From the NCBI GenBank assembly GCA_020636315.1, contig JACJYA010000014.1, forward strand, positions 1 through 64,000: 64,000 bases of DNA, written 5' to 3'. Shown here one piece after another: positions 1 to 8,485 of the stretch; position 1 is the stretch's first letter, and the number at the start of each line of letters is the position of its first letter. Origin of the DNA: Lewinellaceae bacterium. Its GTDB lineage: Bacteria; Bacteroidota; Bacteroidia; Chitinophagales; Saprospiraceae. The notes below the pieces were generated by a model. The model had not been told where the DNA came from. It saw only the letters and a program-made list of their open reading frames with translations, and did no database searches. Both the position numbers and the translations under genes were made by a program.

Positions 1-1
1 T

Positions 2-427
2 TCCGATACCCATGAGCTGGCCATGCATGAGCTCATTAAAAAGAAACTCGACCAACTGGAGCCCCTCATTTCAGCCAAGAACCTGGATATCCATACCAAC
101 CTGGCGGAAGTATCCATGGCCATGGACCCCACCCTGGCGGAAGTGCTGCTCAACAACCTGCTGGTCAATGCCATCAAACACAACTTTTCCGATGGCCGCA
201 TTGACATTTCCCTGCGGAAGGGCAAACTCCTCATCCGAAATACCGGCAAGCCTCTGGACAGTTCCCCGGAAACCCTTTTCGAGCGCTTCCGCAAAGGCGC
301 CGACGCCAGCCCCTCCCTCGGCCTGGGCCTGGCTATCGTTAAAGAGATCTGCAATATTTACGGCTTCAAGGCCCAATATGACTTCCAGGATGGCTGGCAT
401 GAACTGTCCGTCACCTGGACATCCTGA
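2..427 (+). CDS. Sensor histidine kinase, C-terminal ATPase part (5' end outside window)
   Basis: This is the C-terminal end of a two-component sensor kinase; the reading frame is open to the left edge, so the sensor and dimerisation parts are missing. About 141 residues remain and form a HATPase_c domain. The N-box is visible as NNLLVNAIKHN and the glycine-rich ATP-lid motif as SLGLGLAIVKEI. The usual DxGxG box reads RNTGKPL, with Asn in place of the Asp; from memory, NTGKPL variants are common in Bacteroidota kinases, so this need not mean inactivity. The protein ends a few residues after the ATPase fold, so no receiver domain follows. The next gene starts 132 bp downstream on the same strand, and nothing shows that it is a target. 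Confidence 0.85.
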   Translation, partial: SDTHELAMHELIKKKLDQLEPLISAKNLDIHTNLAEVSMAMDPTLAEVLLNNLLVNAIKHNFSDGRIDISLRKGKLLIRNTGKPLDSSPETLFERFRKGADASPSLGLGLAIVKEICNIYGFKAQYDFQDGWHELSVTWTS

Positions 428-559
428 CTTTTTTCACTTCACTTCCTTCCTCTCCAGTTTGTCTCCAAAATCAGTTTTTAATATTGCTGTAAAGAAAGTC
501 CCCCACATTTTTTCAGCCGTTTACGATGGCCGGCCGGTGGGCCGGAAAATGTTAAACCC

Positions 560-3037
560 ATGATGATGAGAACCCATTACCTTTCAATTCTTTTTTTCCT
601 CCTGATGTGCTTCACCGCCACCTCTGTTTTAGCCCAGGCCGGTTCGGGAACCGCTGTTTTCGGAGTGGTCGTGGAAAAATCCACCGGCGAACCCATGGAG
701 TTTGTAGATGTGGTGTTGTACGAACATGAAAGCGAAGACTACCTGGATGGTGTAACCACTGATGTGTCAGGGGCATTTCGCTTTGAAGATATAGCTCCCG
801 GCAGATATTATGTAAAAACCAATTTCATGGGGTACGAACCCCACCGGTCCAGAACTTTCTCCATAAGTGAGGCCGGGCAGAAGGTTGACCTGAAAAAAAT
901 AGCCATCGAGATCAGTGTCAGCCTGCTCGAAGAGGTAGAAGTGACCGCCACCAAATCCACTCTAAACCTCGGCCTGGATAGAAGGGCCTACAATGTGGAT
1001 GCAGACATCATGGCCCAGTCGAGCTCGGCCACGGAGATCCTTCAGAACTTGCCGTCCGTAACGGTTGATGTCAACGGGCAGGTCAGCCTGAGGGGCACGT
1101 CCAATATCACTTACCTCATCAATGGAAGGCCCTCAGCTCTGCTGCGGGCAGGCGGCGCAGCAGCCCTGCAGCAGATCCCGGCGAACTCCATCGAGCGGAT
1201 CGAAGTGATCACCAACCCCTCCGCCAAATACCGGCCCGACGGCATCGGCGGCATCATCAACATTGTACTGAAGGACGCCACCCGGCAGGGCCTGAATGGA
1301 ACCGTACAGGCCAACGTCGGCAACCTCGACCGCTACAACGCCAACATCCTGCTGAATTACGGCGCCGAAGATGTAAACTTCTTCGGCAGCTACGGCATCC
1401 GCCACGCCAGTACGCCCCAGGATATTACAGACATACGCATCGACCGGGAGGGCGGCGCCGACATTAATACTTTCAAAAGCGTCAGCGACGTCACCTTCGG
1501 CGAACTGTCCCACCTGGCCACCGCCGGCGTGACCTTCCCGGTTGGTGAAAGCGGCCAGGTTGAAATTGCCGGAGAATACTTCTACCTGAACAACGATAAC
1601 AACTCCTTTACAAAATGGGACGTCACCGAAGAAGACGCTACCAGCCTGTTCGATATCGACCGCCAGTACAATGGCTACGAACAGGAATACGACGTGGGCA
1701 TCGCCTATGAACGCGAGTTTGAAAACAACGAAGACCATTCGCTGGCCATCGAGTTCAACCTCTCCGGTTATGATGAGACCGAGGACAACAACTACAATGA
1801 AATATACAAATCTCCATTTGCAGGCAACGCAATAAGCCGCAACCTCATTGAAAAAGGTGGGCCGGTAATGGAATTCGTCGTGGAGTACGCCCGCCCCATC
1901 GGCCGGGAATCGGAACTGGAACTGGGCTACCTGGGAGAAATTATGAAAGATGATATTAACATCCTGGGAGAGGACTTCCTGAGCCCGGAAAACAAGTGGG
2001 AAACCGACCCGCTGAAAACCTACCGCTTTAAGTTCAACCAGACGGTGCACGCCGGCTATGGCCTGTTCACTCACACCATCGAATCCTTTTTCTTTTCCGC
2101 CGGCCTGCGGGCAGAACAGACGCTCATAACTTCTAACCTGGTTTCTTCGGGGGAAAAGATCCCCAATGATTATTTCAACATTTTCCCCACCCTGGCGCTG
2201 GGCCTGGAGCTGGGAGACAACGAAGAGATCCAGCTCAGCTACAGCAAACGGATCAACCGGGCCGACCCGGACGAGCAAAATCCCTTTCCGGAATACGATG
2301 ACCCAAGGACCAGAGACCGGGGAAACCCCAAACTGCTGCCGGAGCAGGTTCACTCCGTTGAACTGGCCTACCACCTGCAGAACGAGAAGTTCACCTTCAT
2401 GCCTTCTCTTTACTACCGCTATCTTTATGATGGTTTCACCGAATTCAGGGAGATCGTGGAAGACACCGTCCTGCAAACGACTTTTACCAACTTCTCCAAC
2501 CAGACCCTGGCCGGCGCCGAGGTGATCTTCAAAGGAAACGTCTCTAATTTTCTGGACCTGAATTTCAGCGCCAATGCCTATTACAGCGAATTGGACGGCA
2601 CCAGCCTGGGCCTGCCGGCCAACCAGTCGCAGATCACCTGGGACACCAAGCTGGGCGCCAACTTCACCATTTCCAAAACGACCTACGGGCAGCTGAATGC
2701 CCAGTATGTCTCCAACCGCCTGACTCCCCAGGGTGAGTTCCAACCCATCGTGCTGCTGAACCTGGGCCTGAGGCAGGACATTTTCAACCGGAACGCCTCC
2801 ATACTCTTTACGGTCTCCGACGTGTTCGCTTCCGTAGAATGGGAAAGCCTCATCGACAACGAAAACCTTTACTGGAATACCACATACGGCAGAAATAACC
2901 AGATCTTTTACCTCGGCTTTTCCTACCGCTTCGGGCAGTCTTATGCGAACAAACGCAAGCGCAAACCGGAAAAACTGGAATTCGAAGATGCCATCGAAGT
3001 GCCCAATCCGGTGCCCAAGGAGGAGGATGAGGAGTGA
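560..3037 (+). CDS. Large outer-membrane beta-barrel protein (TonB-receptor-like, OMP_b-brl_3 type), copy 1
   Basis: An 825-aa outer-membrane protein. An N-terminal signal peptide (hydrophobic LSILFFLLMCFTATSVLA, likely cut near residue 26) is followed by a CarboxypepD_reg-like beta-sandwich (about 33-115), a plug-like region (about 150-235, with LRGTSNITYLINGRPSALL and RIEVITNPSAKYRPDGIGG) and a long barrel rich in alternating aromatic residues to about 800. The tail is Lys/Glu-rich and charged, so the protein does not end in an aromatic residue. Family members are treated as outer-membrane receptors; the substrate is unknown. It is a close paralog of the protein at 4578-6980, with almost identical plug segments. 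Three ATGs in a row make the exact start uncertain by one or two codons. Confidence 0.85.
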   Translation: MMMRTHYLSILFFLLMCFTATSVLAQAGSGTAVFGVVVEKSTGEPMEFVDVVLYEHESEDYLDGVTTDVSGAFRFEDIAPGRYYVKTNFMGYEPHRSRTFSISEAGQKVDLKKIAIEISVSLLEEVEVTATKSTLNLGLDRRAYNVDADIMAQSSSATEILQNLPSVTVDVNGQVSLRGTSNITYLINGRPSALLRAGGAAALQQIPANSIERIEVITNPSAKYRPDGIGGIINIVLKDATRQGLNGTVQANVGNLDRYNANILLNYGAEDVNFFGSYGIRHASTPQDITDIRIDREGGADINTFKSVSDVTFGELSHLATAGVTFPVGESGQVEIAGEYFYLNNDNNSFTKWDVTEEDATSLFDIDRQYNGYEQEYDVGIAYEREFENNEDHSLAIEFNLSGYDETEDNNYNEIYKSPFAGNAISRNLIEKGGPVMEFVVEYARPIGRESELELGYLGEIMKDDINILGEDFLSPENKWETDPLKTYRFKFNQTVHAGYGLFTHTIESFFFSAGLRAEQTLITSNLVSSGEKIPNDYFNIFPTLALGLELGDNEEIQLSYSKRINRADPDEQNPFPEYDDPRTRDRGNPKLLPEQVHSVELAYHLQNEKFTFMPSLYYRYLYDGFTEFREIVEDTVLQTTFTNFSNQTLAGAEVIFKGNVSNFLDLNFSANAYYSELDGTSLGLPANQSQITWDTKLGANFTISKTTYGQLNAQYVSNRLTPQGEFQPIVLLNLGLRQDIFNRNASILFTVSDVFASVEWESLIDNENLYWNTTYGRNNQIFYLGFSYRFGQSYANKRKRKPEKLEFEDAIEVPNPVPKEEDEE

Positions 3038-3178
3038 GCATGTTTGATGTTTGATGTTTGATTTCCGGGGGGGCAGCACAGCACATAAAAAATCAAAAAT
3101 CGCATATCATAAATCAAAATCACCCAAGCTTTGAGAGGGTATCTTACCCAACATTTTTTAACAAAACAACTGAGAGAC

Positions 3179-4141
3179 ATGATGAGAACAAAATGGAACA
3201 CTTTGGGCCTCGGGCCATTGTTTAAAACACCAATATTCTGGCCGGCGCTTGGGATAGTGGCCTTACTGATGCTGTCCATCCATCCTTTATCGGCCCAGGA
3301 CAAAGAAGAAGGACAAAAGTGGGAAAATTTCGACCCCAAGAACTTCGACGAGAACTCGATCAATATCACCAACGAATGGATGCCGCTGAAGCCGGGCATG
3401 CGCTATGTTTACGGGGGCACCACCCTGAGCGATGAAGACGAACCCCTGGTACACCGGGTGATCATCAATGTGACCGACCTGACCAAAGAGATCGCCGGCG
3501 TGAACTGCGTGGTGAGCTGGGACCTGGACTACAGCGGCGGCGAACTGGTGGAAGCCGAGCTGGCCTTCTTCGCCCAGGATAAGAAGGGCAATGTATGGCG
3601 GATGGGAGAATACCCGGAAGAATACGAGGATGGAGAATTTGCCGATGCGCCTGCCTGGTTCTGTGGCATACAGGATGCCATCGCCGGCATTTCGATGCAA
3701 GCCAACCCATGGGCCGGCACCCCCAGTTATTCTCAGGGATGGGGCCCTAAGGTGGGCTTTACCGACCGCGGGCAGGTTGACGAAATGGGCCTGTCCACTT
3801 GTGTACCCATGGGGTGCTACGATAATGTCATGGTCATTAAGGAGACCAGTGAGGAAGAACCGGGCATTTTCCAGCTCAAATATTTCGCCAGAGGCGTGGG
3901 CAACGTCCAGGTGGGCTTCAAGGGGGATGACCCCAGCGCCGAACTGCTGGAACTGATCGACGTGATGCAGCTCAAAGGAGAAAACCTGAAGGAAATGAGA
4001 GAAGCTGCTCTGGCCCTGGAAAAGGCCGCTTACGAACGGCGGGTCAACAAAAAAGTCTATGGGCAGACCCCCCCTTGTACCGTGCGGAAAGATATGGCGG
4101 AAAAAAGCATGGGTATGAAAAAGGAGGCCGGCGACAAATAA
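3179..4141 (+). CDS. Secreted protein of unknown family (paralog of the 11468-12178 lipoprotein)
   Basis: About 320 aa, with no recognised domain. The reading frame is open from 3131, but the ATG at 3179 is preferred: GAGAG lies just upstream and the protein then begins with a short basic stretch and the membrane segment IFWPALGIVALLMLSIHPLSA, a signal peptide. The mature part runs LKPGMRYVYGG, DLTKEIAGVNCVVSWD, LAFFAQDKKGNVWRMGE, then a Gly/Trp-rich segment and IFQLKYFARGVGNV. The same order of motifs occurs in the lipoprotein at 11468-12178 (LEPGFQLVL, EETKEVDGVTTRVV, NFFAIDEKTKDVFYFGE, FKTYAPGIGLL), so both appear to belong to one uncharacterised family. It lies between two paralogous beta-barrel genes. 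The C-terminal 60 residues are Lys/Glu-rich and probably helical. Function unknown. Confidence 0.7.
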   Translation: MMRTKWNTLGLGPLFKTPIFWPALGIVALLMLSIHPLSAQDKEEGQKWENFDPKNFDENSINITNEWMPLKPGMRYVYGGTTLSDEDEPLVHRVIINVTDLTKEIAGVNCVVSWDLDYSGGELVEAELAFFAQDKKGNVWRMGEYPEEYEDGEFADAPAWFCGIQDAIAGISMQANPWAGTPSYSQGWGPKVGFTDRGQVDEMGLSTCVPMGCYDNVMVIKETSEEEPGIFQLKYFARGVGNVQVGFKGDDPSAELLELIDVMQLKGENLKEMREAALALEKAAYERRVNKKVYGQTPPCTVRKDMAEKSMGMKKEAGDK

Positions 4142-4577
4142 TCAGTTAGTTCATAGTCCGATAAACCCCTTATTAAGTAAAGCTAGTCATTAATACCCGG
4201 GCAGTCATTTTTTGATTGTTCCGCTTTGAATTATGGTTAAAAAGGGGCGAGGAAAAGATCCATTGTGGCGTTGATCTATAAAGGTAGGTCAAAAAAGACG
4301 GATCTTTAAAATGTGCCTCGCCCCCAACTTTAAGTTCTTTCCTGTCCACTCTCATCCCTGCAATTGAAATTGCCCCGAGAGGCCGGCCATATTTGTCATT
4401 GTACAGGATGCTTGTTTAGTTATAAGGAAACGACATGCCCTGAAGGTTTCTGATCTCAGGCCGGCCGGAAATTTTCTTTTCTTCTGAAATTTATTCTTAG
4501 CCTTCCCAGTCTCCGTTCGCTCTTCAGCAACTACTTTAACCCGATCTGTTTAGGGGGAGAATTACAAATGTAAAAAA
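4142..4577. other. Intergenic region with a long interrupted hairpin
   Basis: No gene is visible in these 436 bp. A long inverted repeat occupies 4244-4324: outer arms GGGGCGAGG (4244-4252) and CCTCGCCCC (4316-4324), inner arms AAAGATCC (4254-4261) and GGATCTTT (4300-4307). The loop contains GTGGCGTTGAT (4265-4275), a motif that recurs upstream of two RND operons (14277 and 26350). The rest is AT-rich with no recognised promoter. Confidence 0.5.
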
Positions 4578-6980
4578 ATGATAAGGAGTTTCTGTTTTCT
4601 TTTTTTTCTGTTACTGGGTGTAAACCATTTTGCTTTTTGCCAACCTCTTTCGTCCGTCACGGGTATCGTGATGGAACAATCTGTCAAAGCCCCCTTAGAG
4701 TTTGTTGATGTACTATTGATAAACGCCACCTCGAAAACTTTTGTTCAGGGAACCACAACAAATGCCAGCGGCCGGTTTCGCCTGTCCCAAATACCGCCCG
4801 GGTCCTATTTCCTCCGGTTGAACCTGATCGGTTTCGAAAATAAGGAGACTCCCCCTTTTACCATCACCGGACAGAACGGGGAACTGGACCTCGGCGCAAT
4901 ACCCATCGCCGTCAGCCATACCCTCCTGGAGGAGGTGGAAGTCACCGCAGAAAAGCAAACCTATAACCTCGCGCTGGACCGAAAAATTTACAATGTTAAA
5001 AAGGATATTCTGAGCCAGGCCAGCTCCGCGGCCGAAATATTACAGAACATTCCTTCGGTCACTGTTGATGTCGATGGGCAAGTCAGCCTCAGAGGCACTT
5101 CCAACATCACTTATTTCATCAATGGAAGGCCTTCGGCCCTGTTGCGGGCCAGCGGTTCGGCAGCCCTGCAGCAAATTCCGGCCAGTACCATAGAACGCAT
5201 TGAAGTGATCACTAACCCTTCGGCCAAATACCGCCCCGACGGCATCGGGGGCATCATCAATATTGTGCTAAAGGAAGACAGCCGTGAAGGATGGACAGGG
5301 ACGCTTTCCGGTAATGTCGGCAACCTCAGCCGACAGAATGCCGCCCTTTCGCTGGCTTTTGGTTCAGATGGCATCAATATTTTTGGCAGTTACGGGTTCC
5401 GGCACGCCAATACTCCCCGAACGGAACGGGAAGTGCGGATCGACAAAGATGAAAACGGGGCGCCGGTTTACTCTGCTGAGAACAACAGTACCCGGGAAAC
5501 CGATGAATATTCTCACGTCGTCAGTACCGGCGCCGATATTGCCATCGGTGAGAGCAGCCAGCTCGACATCGCCGGCACATACTACTTCGGAAAGGAGGAC
5601 AAGAATACCGTCACCGACTGGGAGGTGGAAGAGGAAGCCCGCTCTGTTTTCTCTATTGACAGGACACTGGAAGAGCTGGAAAAAGAGGTGGAGCTCAGCG
5701 CTGCTTTTGAACATGAGTTCGACGACGATCATACCCTGGCCATTGAGCTGGCCTATTCGGCATACGACGAAAAAGAGGACAACTTTTACAATGAAAACCA
5801 CATTCTTCCCACCGGCTTTGGCTCCAGGAGCCACAACCTCATTGAAAAAGGGGGCCCGCTGACGGAGCTGTCCGTTGAATACGCCCGGCCGCTGGGGGAA
5901 GATTCCCAACTGGAGGCCGGCTACCTCACTGAATTCATGAAGGATGACATTCAGTTCCTGGTAGAAGAACTCAACGCCCAGGACAATTCCTGGGCCGCCG
6001 ACCACAATAAAACCAACCACTTTGTTTTTCACCAGAACCTTCATGCGCTCTACACCACCTTCGGCCATTCTATGGATGCATTCAGCTTTCTGGCCGGCCT
6101 GCGTGCCGAGCAGACGTTTATCACCTCCCGGCTGATCACAACCGGCGAGGAGGCCCCGAACAGTTACTTCCAGCTCTTTCCCACTCTACATCTTTCTTAC
6201 GAGCTGGGCGGCGGCCAGGAATTACAGCTCAGCTACGGCCGTAGAATTAACCGTGCTGATAGCGACGAGCACAACCCTTTTGCCGAATACGACGACCCCC
6301 GGAACCGTGAAGTGGGCAACCCCAAACTGCTGCCAGAGCAAGTCCATTCCCTTGAATTGGGCTATCATCTGCAAAAGGAAAACTTCTCCTTCCTGCCCAA
6401 CCTGTATTACCGCTATAAATACAACGCCTTTACAGAGATCAAGGAGATCGTGGAGGACAGCATTTTACAATCGAGGCAGATCAACCTGGCCGACGAAACT
6501 TCAGCCGGCCTGGAATTGATCCTCACTGGAAATATAGGTAAGTTTCTGAGGCTGATATTCAGTGCCAACGCTTTCTACAACGAACTGGATGCCTCCAACC
6601 TGGATTTCACGGAAAAGCGGTCCAATATCACCTGGAATTCCAAACTGGCGGCCAACCTGGATGTTACACCTTCCACTTTTGCTCAGGTGAACGCCTATTA
6701 CCGCTCTTCCCGCCTGTCGGCACAGGGAGAGTCCAAACCGCTTTTCCTGCTGAACCTGGGCGTACGGCAGGATATCTTCCAAAACCGCGCCTCCCTTACC
6801 CTGACCGTATCCGATGTATTTGCTTCACTACAATGGGAAAAAATTATTGACATGCCCGAATTGTACCAGAAGAGGAACTATACGCGCAACAAACAGATCG
6901 TTTATCTCGGCTTCCAGTACCGTTTCGGGCAGGCGTTTAAGAAGGATAAAGAAAAACTGGATTTTGTAGATGAGATCTGA
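4578..6980 (+). CDS. Large outer-membrane beta-barrel protein (TonB-receptor-like, OMP_b-brl_3 type), copy 2
   Basis: An 800-aa paralog of the 560-3037 product. The signal peptide (FCFLFFLLLGVNHFAFC, cut near residue 21) is followed by a CarboxypepD_reg-like domain (about 27-110), a plug region with LRGTSNITYFINGRPSALL and VITNPSAKYRPDGIGG that is nearly invariant between the copies, and a barrel ending in the aromatic strand QIVYLGFQYRFGQ before a short charged tail. The copies diverge most in the surface-loop regions of the barrel, as expected of receptors with different ligands. The CarboxypepD_reg region of copy 2 lacks several acidic residues of copy 1. The gene meets the minus-strand PepSY-like gene tail to tail with an 18-bp gap. 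Confidence 0.85.
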   Translation: MIRSFCFLFFLLLGVNHFAFCQPLSSVTGIVMEQSVKAPLEFVDVLLINATSKTFVQGTTTNASGRFRLSQIPPGSYFLRLNLIGFENKETPPFTITGQNGELDLGAIPIAVSHTLLEEVEVTAEKQTYNLALDRKIYNVKKDILSQASSAAEILQNIPSVTVDVDGQVSLRGTSNITYFINGRPSALLRASGSAALQQIPASTIERIEVITNPSAKYRPDGIGGIINIVLKEDSREGWTGTLSGNVGNLSRQNAALSLAFGSDGINIFGSYGFRHANTPRTEREVRIDKDENGAPVYSAENNSTRETDEYSHVVSTGADIAIGESSQLDIAGTYYFGKEDKNTVTDWEVEEEARSVFSIDRTLEELEKEVELSAAFEHEFDDDHTLAIELAYSAYDEKEDNFYNENHILPTGFGSRSHNLIEKGGPLTELSVEYARPLGEDSQLEAGYLTEFMKDDIQFLVEELNAQDNSWAADHNKTNHFVFHQNLHALYTTFGHSMDAFSFLAGLRAEQTFITSRLITTGEEAPNSYFQLFPTLHLSYELGGGQELQLSYGRRINRADSDEHNPFAEYDDPRNREVGNPKLLPEQVHSLELGYHLQKENFSFLPNLYYRYKYNAFTEIKEIVEDSILQSRQINLADETSAGLELILTGNIGKFLRLIFSANAFYNELDASNLDFTEKRSNITWNSKLAANLDVTPSTFAQVNAYYRSSRLSAQGESKPLFLLNLGVRQDIFQNRASLTLTVSDVFASLQWEKIIDMPELYQKRNYTRNKQIVYLGFQYRFGQAFKKDKEKLDFVDEI

Positions 6981-6998
6981 ACAAACTCTAAAGGTCAA

Positions 6999-7436
6999 TC
7001 AATCCCGTTCCTCCTCCTTTTCCAGCACCTTGCCTTCCGGGCTGAAGTTGACTCGTACGGTATAACCCTCCTGGTCCAGTGCAACCCGGTAGGCCACGGG
7101 CACCGCAGGAGAAGACAATTTCTTTACCCAATCGACCTCAAAATTAGCATAATCCCTCTCGAGCACCTTTTGAACTGCAGCCGGCAGGCTCTCCTTATCG
7201 ATCTTTACTTCAGCGTTCACCCATTTGCCTGCTTCGTCAAACCCGGCCCGTACGCCTTCCCCATCTGCTTTGAAGTCAACAAAGTAAACCCCGTCTTTGG
7301 CACTTTTCCACTTGGGGGATTCCGCCTCGGGGTATTTTTTCCCAAAGCCCGCCTTGGCGGCTTCGGGAACTTTGAACTGGCCGGTGGCCGTACCGCAAAA
7401 CAGGAGGAGCGCGAAAAGAGTGGAAAGCAACCGCAT
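6999..7436 (-). CDS. PepSY-like (DUF2874-type) periplasmic protein
   Basis: A 145-aa exported protein. A signal peptide (RLLSTLFALLLFCGTATG) is followed by two PepSY-like half-repeats: AAKAGFGKKYPEAESPKWK...GVRAGFDEAGKWVNAEVKID, then LPAAVQKVLERDYANFEVDW...YTVRVNFSPEGKVLEKEEE. The pattern 'helix, KYP, strands, F-x-x-x-G-K/R' is that of the small periplasmic PepSY-like family of Bacteroidota, some of which are called BLIP-like. Their biological role is not established; protease inhibition has been proposed for PepSY domains. It is convergent with the upstream receptor gene and followed on the same strand, beyond its start, by the DUF4249/TonB genes. The protein at 24278-24787 has the same two-repeat layout. 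Confidence 0.7.
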   Translation of the reverse strand: MRLLSTLFALLLFCGTATGQFKVPEAAKAGFGKKYPEAESPKWKSAKDGVYFVDFKADGEGVRAGFDEAGKWVNAEVKIDKESLPAAVQKVLERDYANFEVDWVKKLSSPAVPVAYRVALDQEGYTVRVNFSPEGKVLEKEEERD

Positions 7437-7523
7437 GACTATTGAATTTTAAAAGTTTGGTAATCAGAATTTTCAGGCAAGCTAAACTGAAATTCTGGAT
7501 AATTTTGGGAGTCCGTAAAACCA

Positions 7524-8432
7524 TCAGGGGTTGTCCTGAGGATAAACAAACAAGACCGTATCCGACCGGACAACCGAGCCAAATACCCCCAACGTACCTT
7601 CTATCGTCGATTTCAGGAATACCGGCTCGACAAAAGGGTTCAGGATGGACTGCAGCTGGTTGTCAATATCCTCGTAGAATGCCGCCGAGGTTTCATCCAG
7701 CGACTGCAGGTAAATGTAGGCCGTATCGCCCCGGCGGTACTCGAAGGACACCTCGGCGTACATTTCCATGGGCTGGCCGTCGTTGTTCTCATCCCGGAAG
7801 ATGGTGCGGCCCAGGTCGGTGATCCAGAACTTCTCACCGTTGGTGCAGTCGTTTTGGATCACTTCCAGGATGTGGGCGTGATGCCGGGAAGTATCGAGGA
7901 AGCGATCCATCTGAAAGCGATAGAAATTATTCTGCCCCGGTGCGTCCCTGAACCGGAGAATGACGCCGTCGTGCCCGCCGTAAACATCGAAGAACTCCGA
8001 AGTGTATTCCACTTCCTCGATATCTACCTTGGCCTGGCTGATCGTGGTCGTTGCCGTATAGGTTTTACCCAGGAAGGCAACCCTGAGTTCATAGGTTTTC
8101 CCGTATTCAGCCGGTGTCTGGCCCAGGTAGTAGGGCACCCAGCGGCATCGAAACTTGTCGTAAGTGGAGTCCGGATGCAGAAGCTCCTCCCGGGCGCCAT
8201 CCGAAAGGCGCACCTCGGCGCCGCGGGCAAACATTTCCTGAGGAGTCACTTCCTTATTGAAAAAAGGCTGGCTCAGGCTCAGATAGATCCTCGGCTGTTC
8301 TCCGGGATACAAAATACCCTCGATGAACAACTGGCTCTCGTAATTCCCTTTGGGTTTGATGTTGACGTCCTTCCGGCAGGAAAGAACGGCCAGGAGGAGG
8401 AGCGGCGGGAACAGGTATTTTATGGTTTTCAT
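7524..8432 (-). CDS. DUF4249 lipoprotein, partner of the adjacent TonB receptor
   Basis: A 302-aa lipoprotein: YLFPPLLLLAVLSC gives a clean lipobox (LSC, lipid Cys about residue 19). The mature part begins with an immunoglobulin-like segment (ESQLFIEGILYPGEQPRIYLSLSQP) in which ligands or transport partners may be bound, then YGKTYELRVAFLGKTYTATTTI, typical of DUF4249. In Bacteroidota DUF4249 genes very often follow a TonB-dependent receptor with an N-terminal carboxypeptidase-like domain, as here; the receptor is encoded immediately upstream (8486-10768) and both are read leftwards. A surface-exposed accessory role in substrate capture is inferred from this pairing. A perfect 15-bp hairpin separates the two genes and may alter the amount of this protein relative to the receptor. 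Confidence 0.8.
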   Translation of the reverse strand: MKTIKYLFPPLLLLAVLSCRKDVNIKPKGNYESQLFIEGILYPGEQPRIYLSLSQPFFNKEVTPQEMFARGAEVRLSDGAREELLHPDSTYDKFRCRWVPYYLGQTPAEYGKTYELRVAFLGKTYTATTTISQAKVDIEEVEYTSEFFDVYGGHDGVILRFRDAPGQNNFYRFQMDRFLDTSRHHAHILEVIQNDCTNGEKFWITDLGRTIFRDENNDGQPMEMYAEVSFEYRRGDTAYIYLQSLDETSAAFYEDIDNQLQSILNPFVEPVFLKSTIEGTLGVFGSVVRSDTVLFVYPQDNP

Positions 8433-8445
8433 TTTCTGATCATAA

Positions 8446-8478
8446 AAACCTTTGAGGTTTTCGAAACCTCAAAGGTTT
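8446..8478. promoter_or_regulatory. Perfect 15-bp stem, 3-nt loop hairpin between receptor and DUF4249 genes
   Basis: Arms AAACCTTTGAGGTTT (8446-8460) and its exact complement (8464-8478), loop TCG. It lies between the stop of the TonB receptor and the start of the DUF4249 gene, 13 bp ahead of the latter's start codon in the direction of transcription. No T-run follows on the minus strand, so partial termination, RNA processing or mRNA stabilisation are all possible. Confidence 0.6.
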
Positions 8479-8485
8479 GTGGATA

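Noticed and set aside
1133..3079. 648-codon open frame on the minus strand over the first receptor
   Set aside because: Antisense of a clearly coding, motif-rich receptor; no signal, start context or domain of its own. Long shadow frames are expected in GC-rich genes.
7442..7822. Plus-strand frame overlapping the DUF4249 gene end
   Set aside because: Opposite to a good lipoprotein gene, Arg/Pro-rich with no start context.
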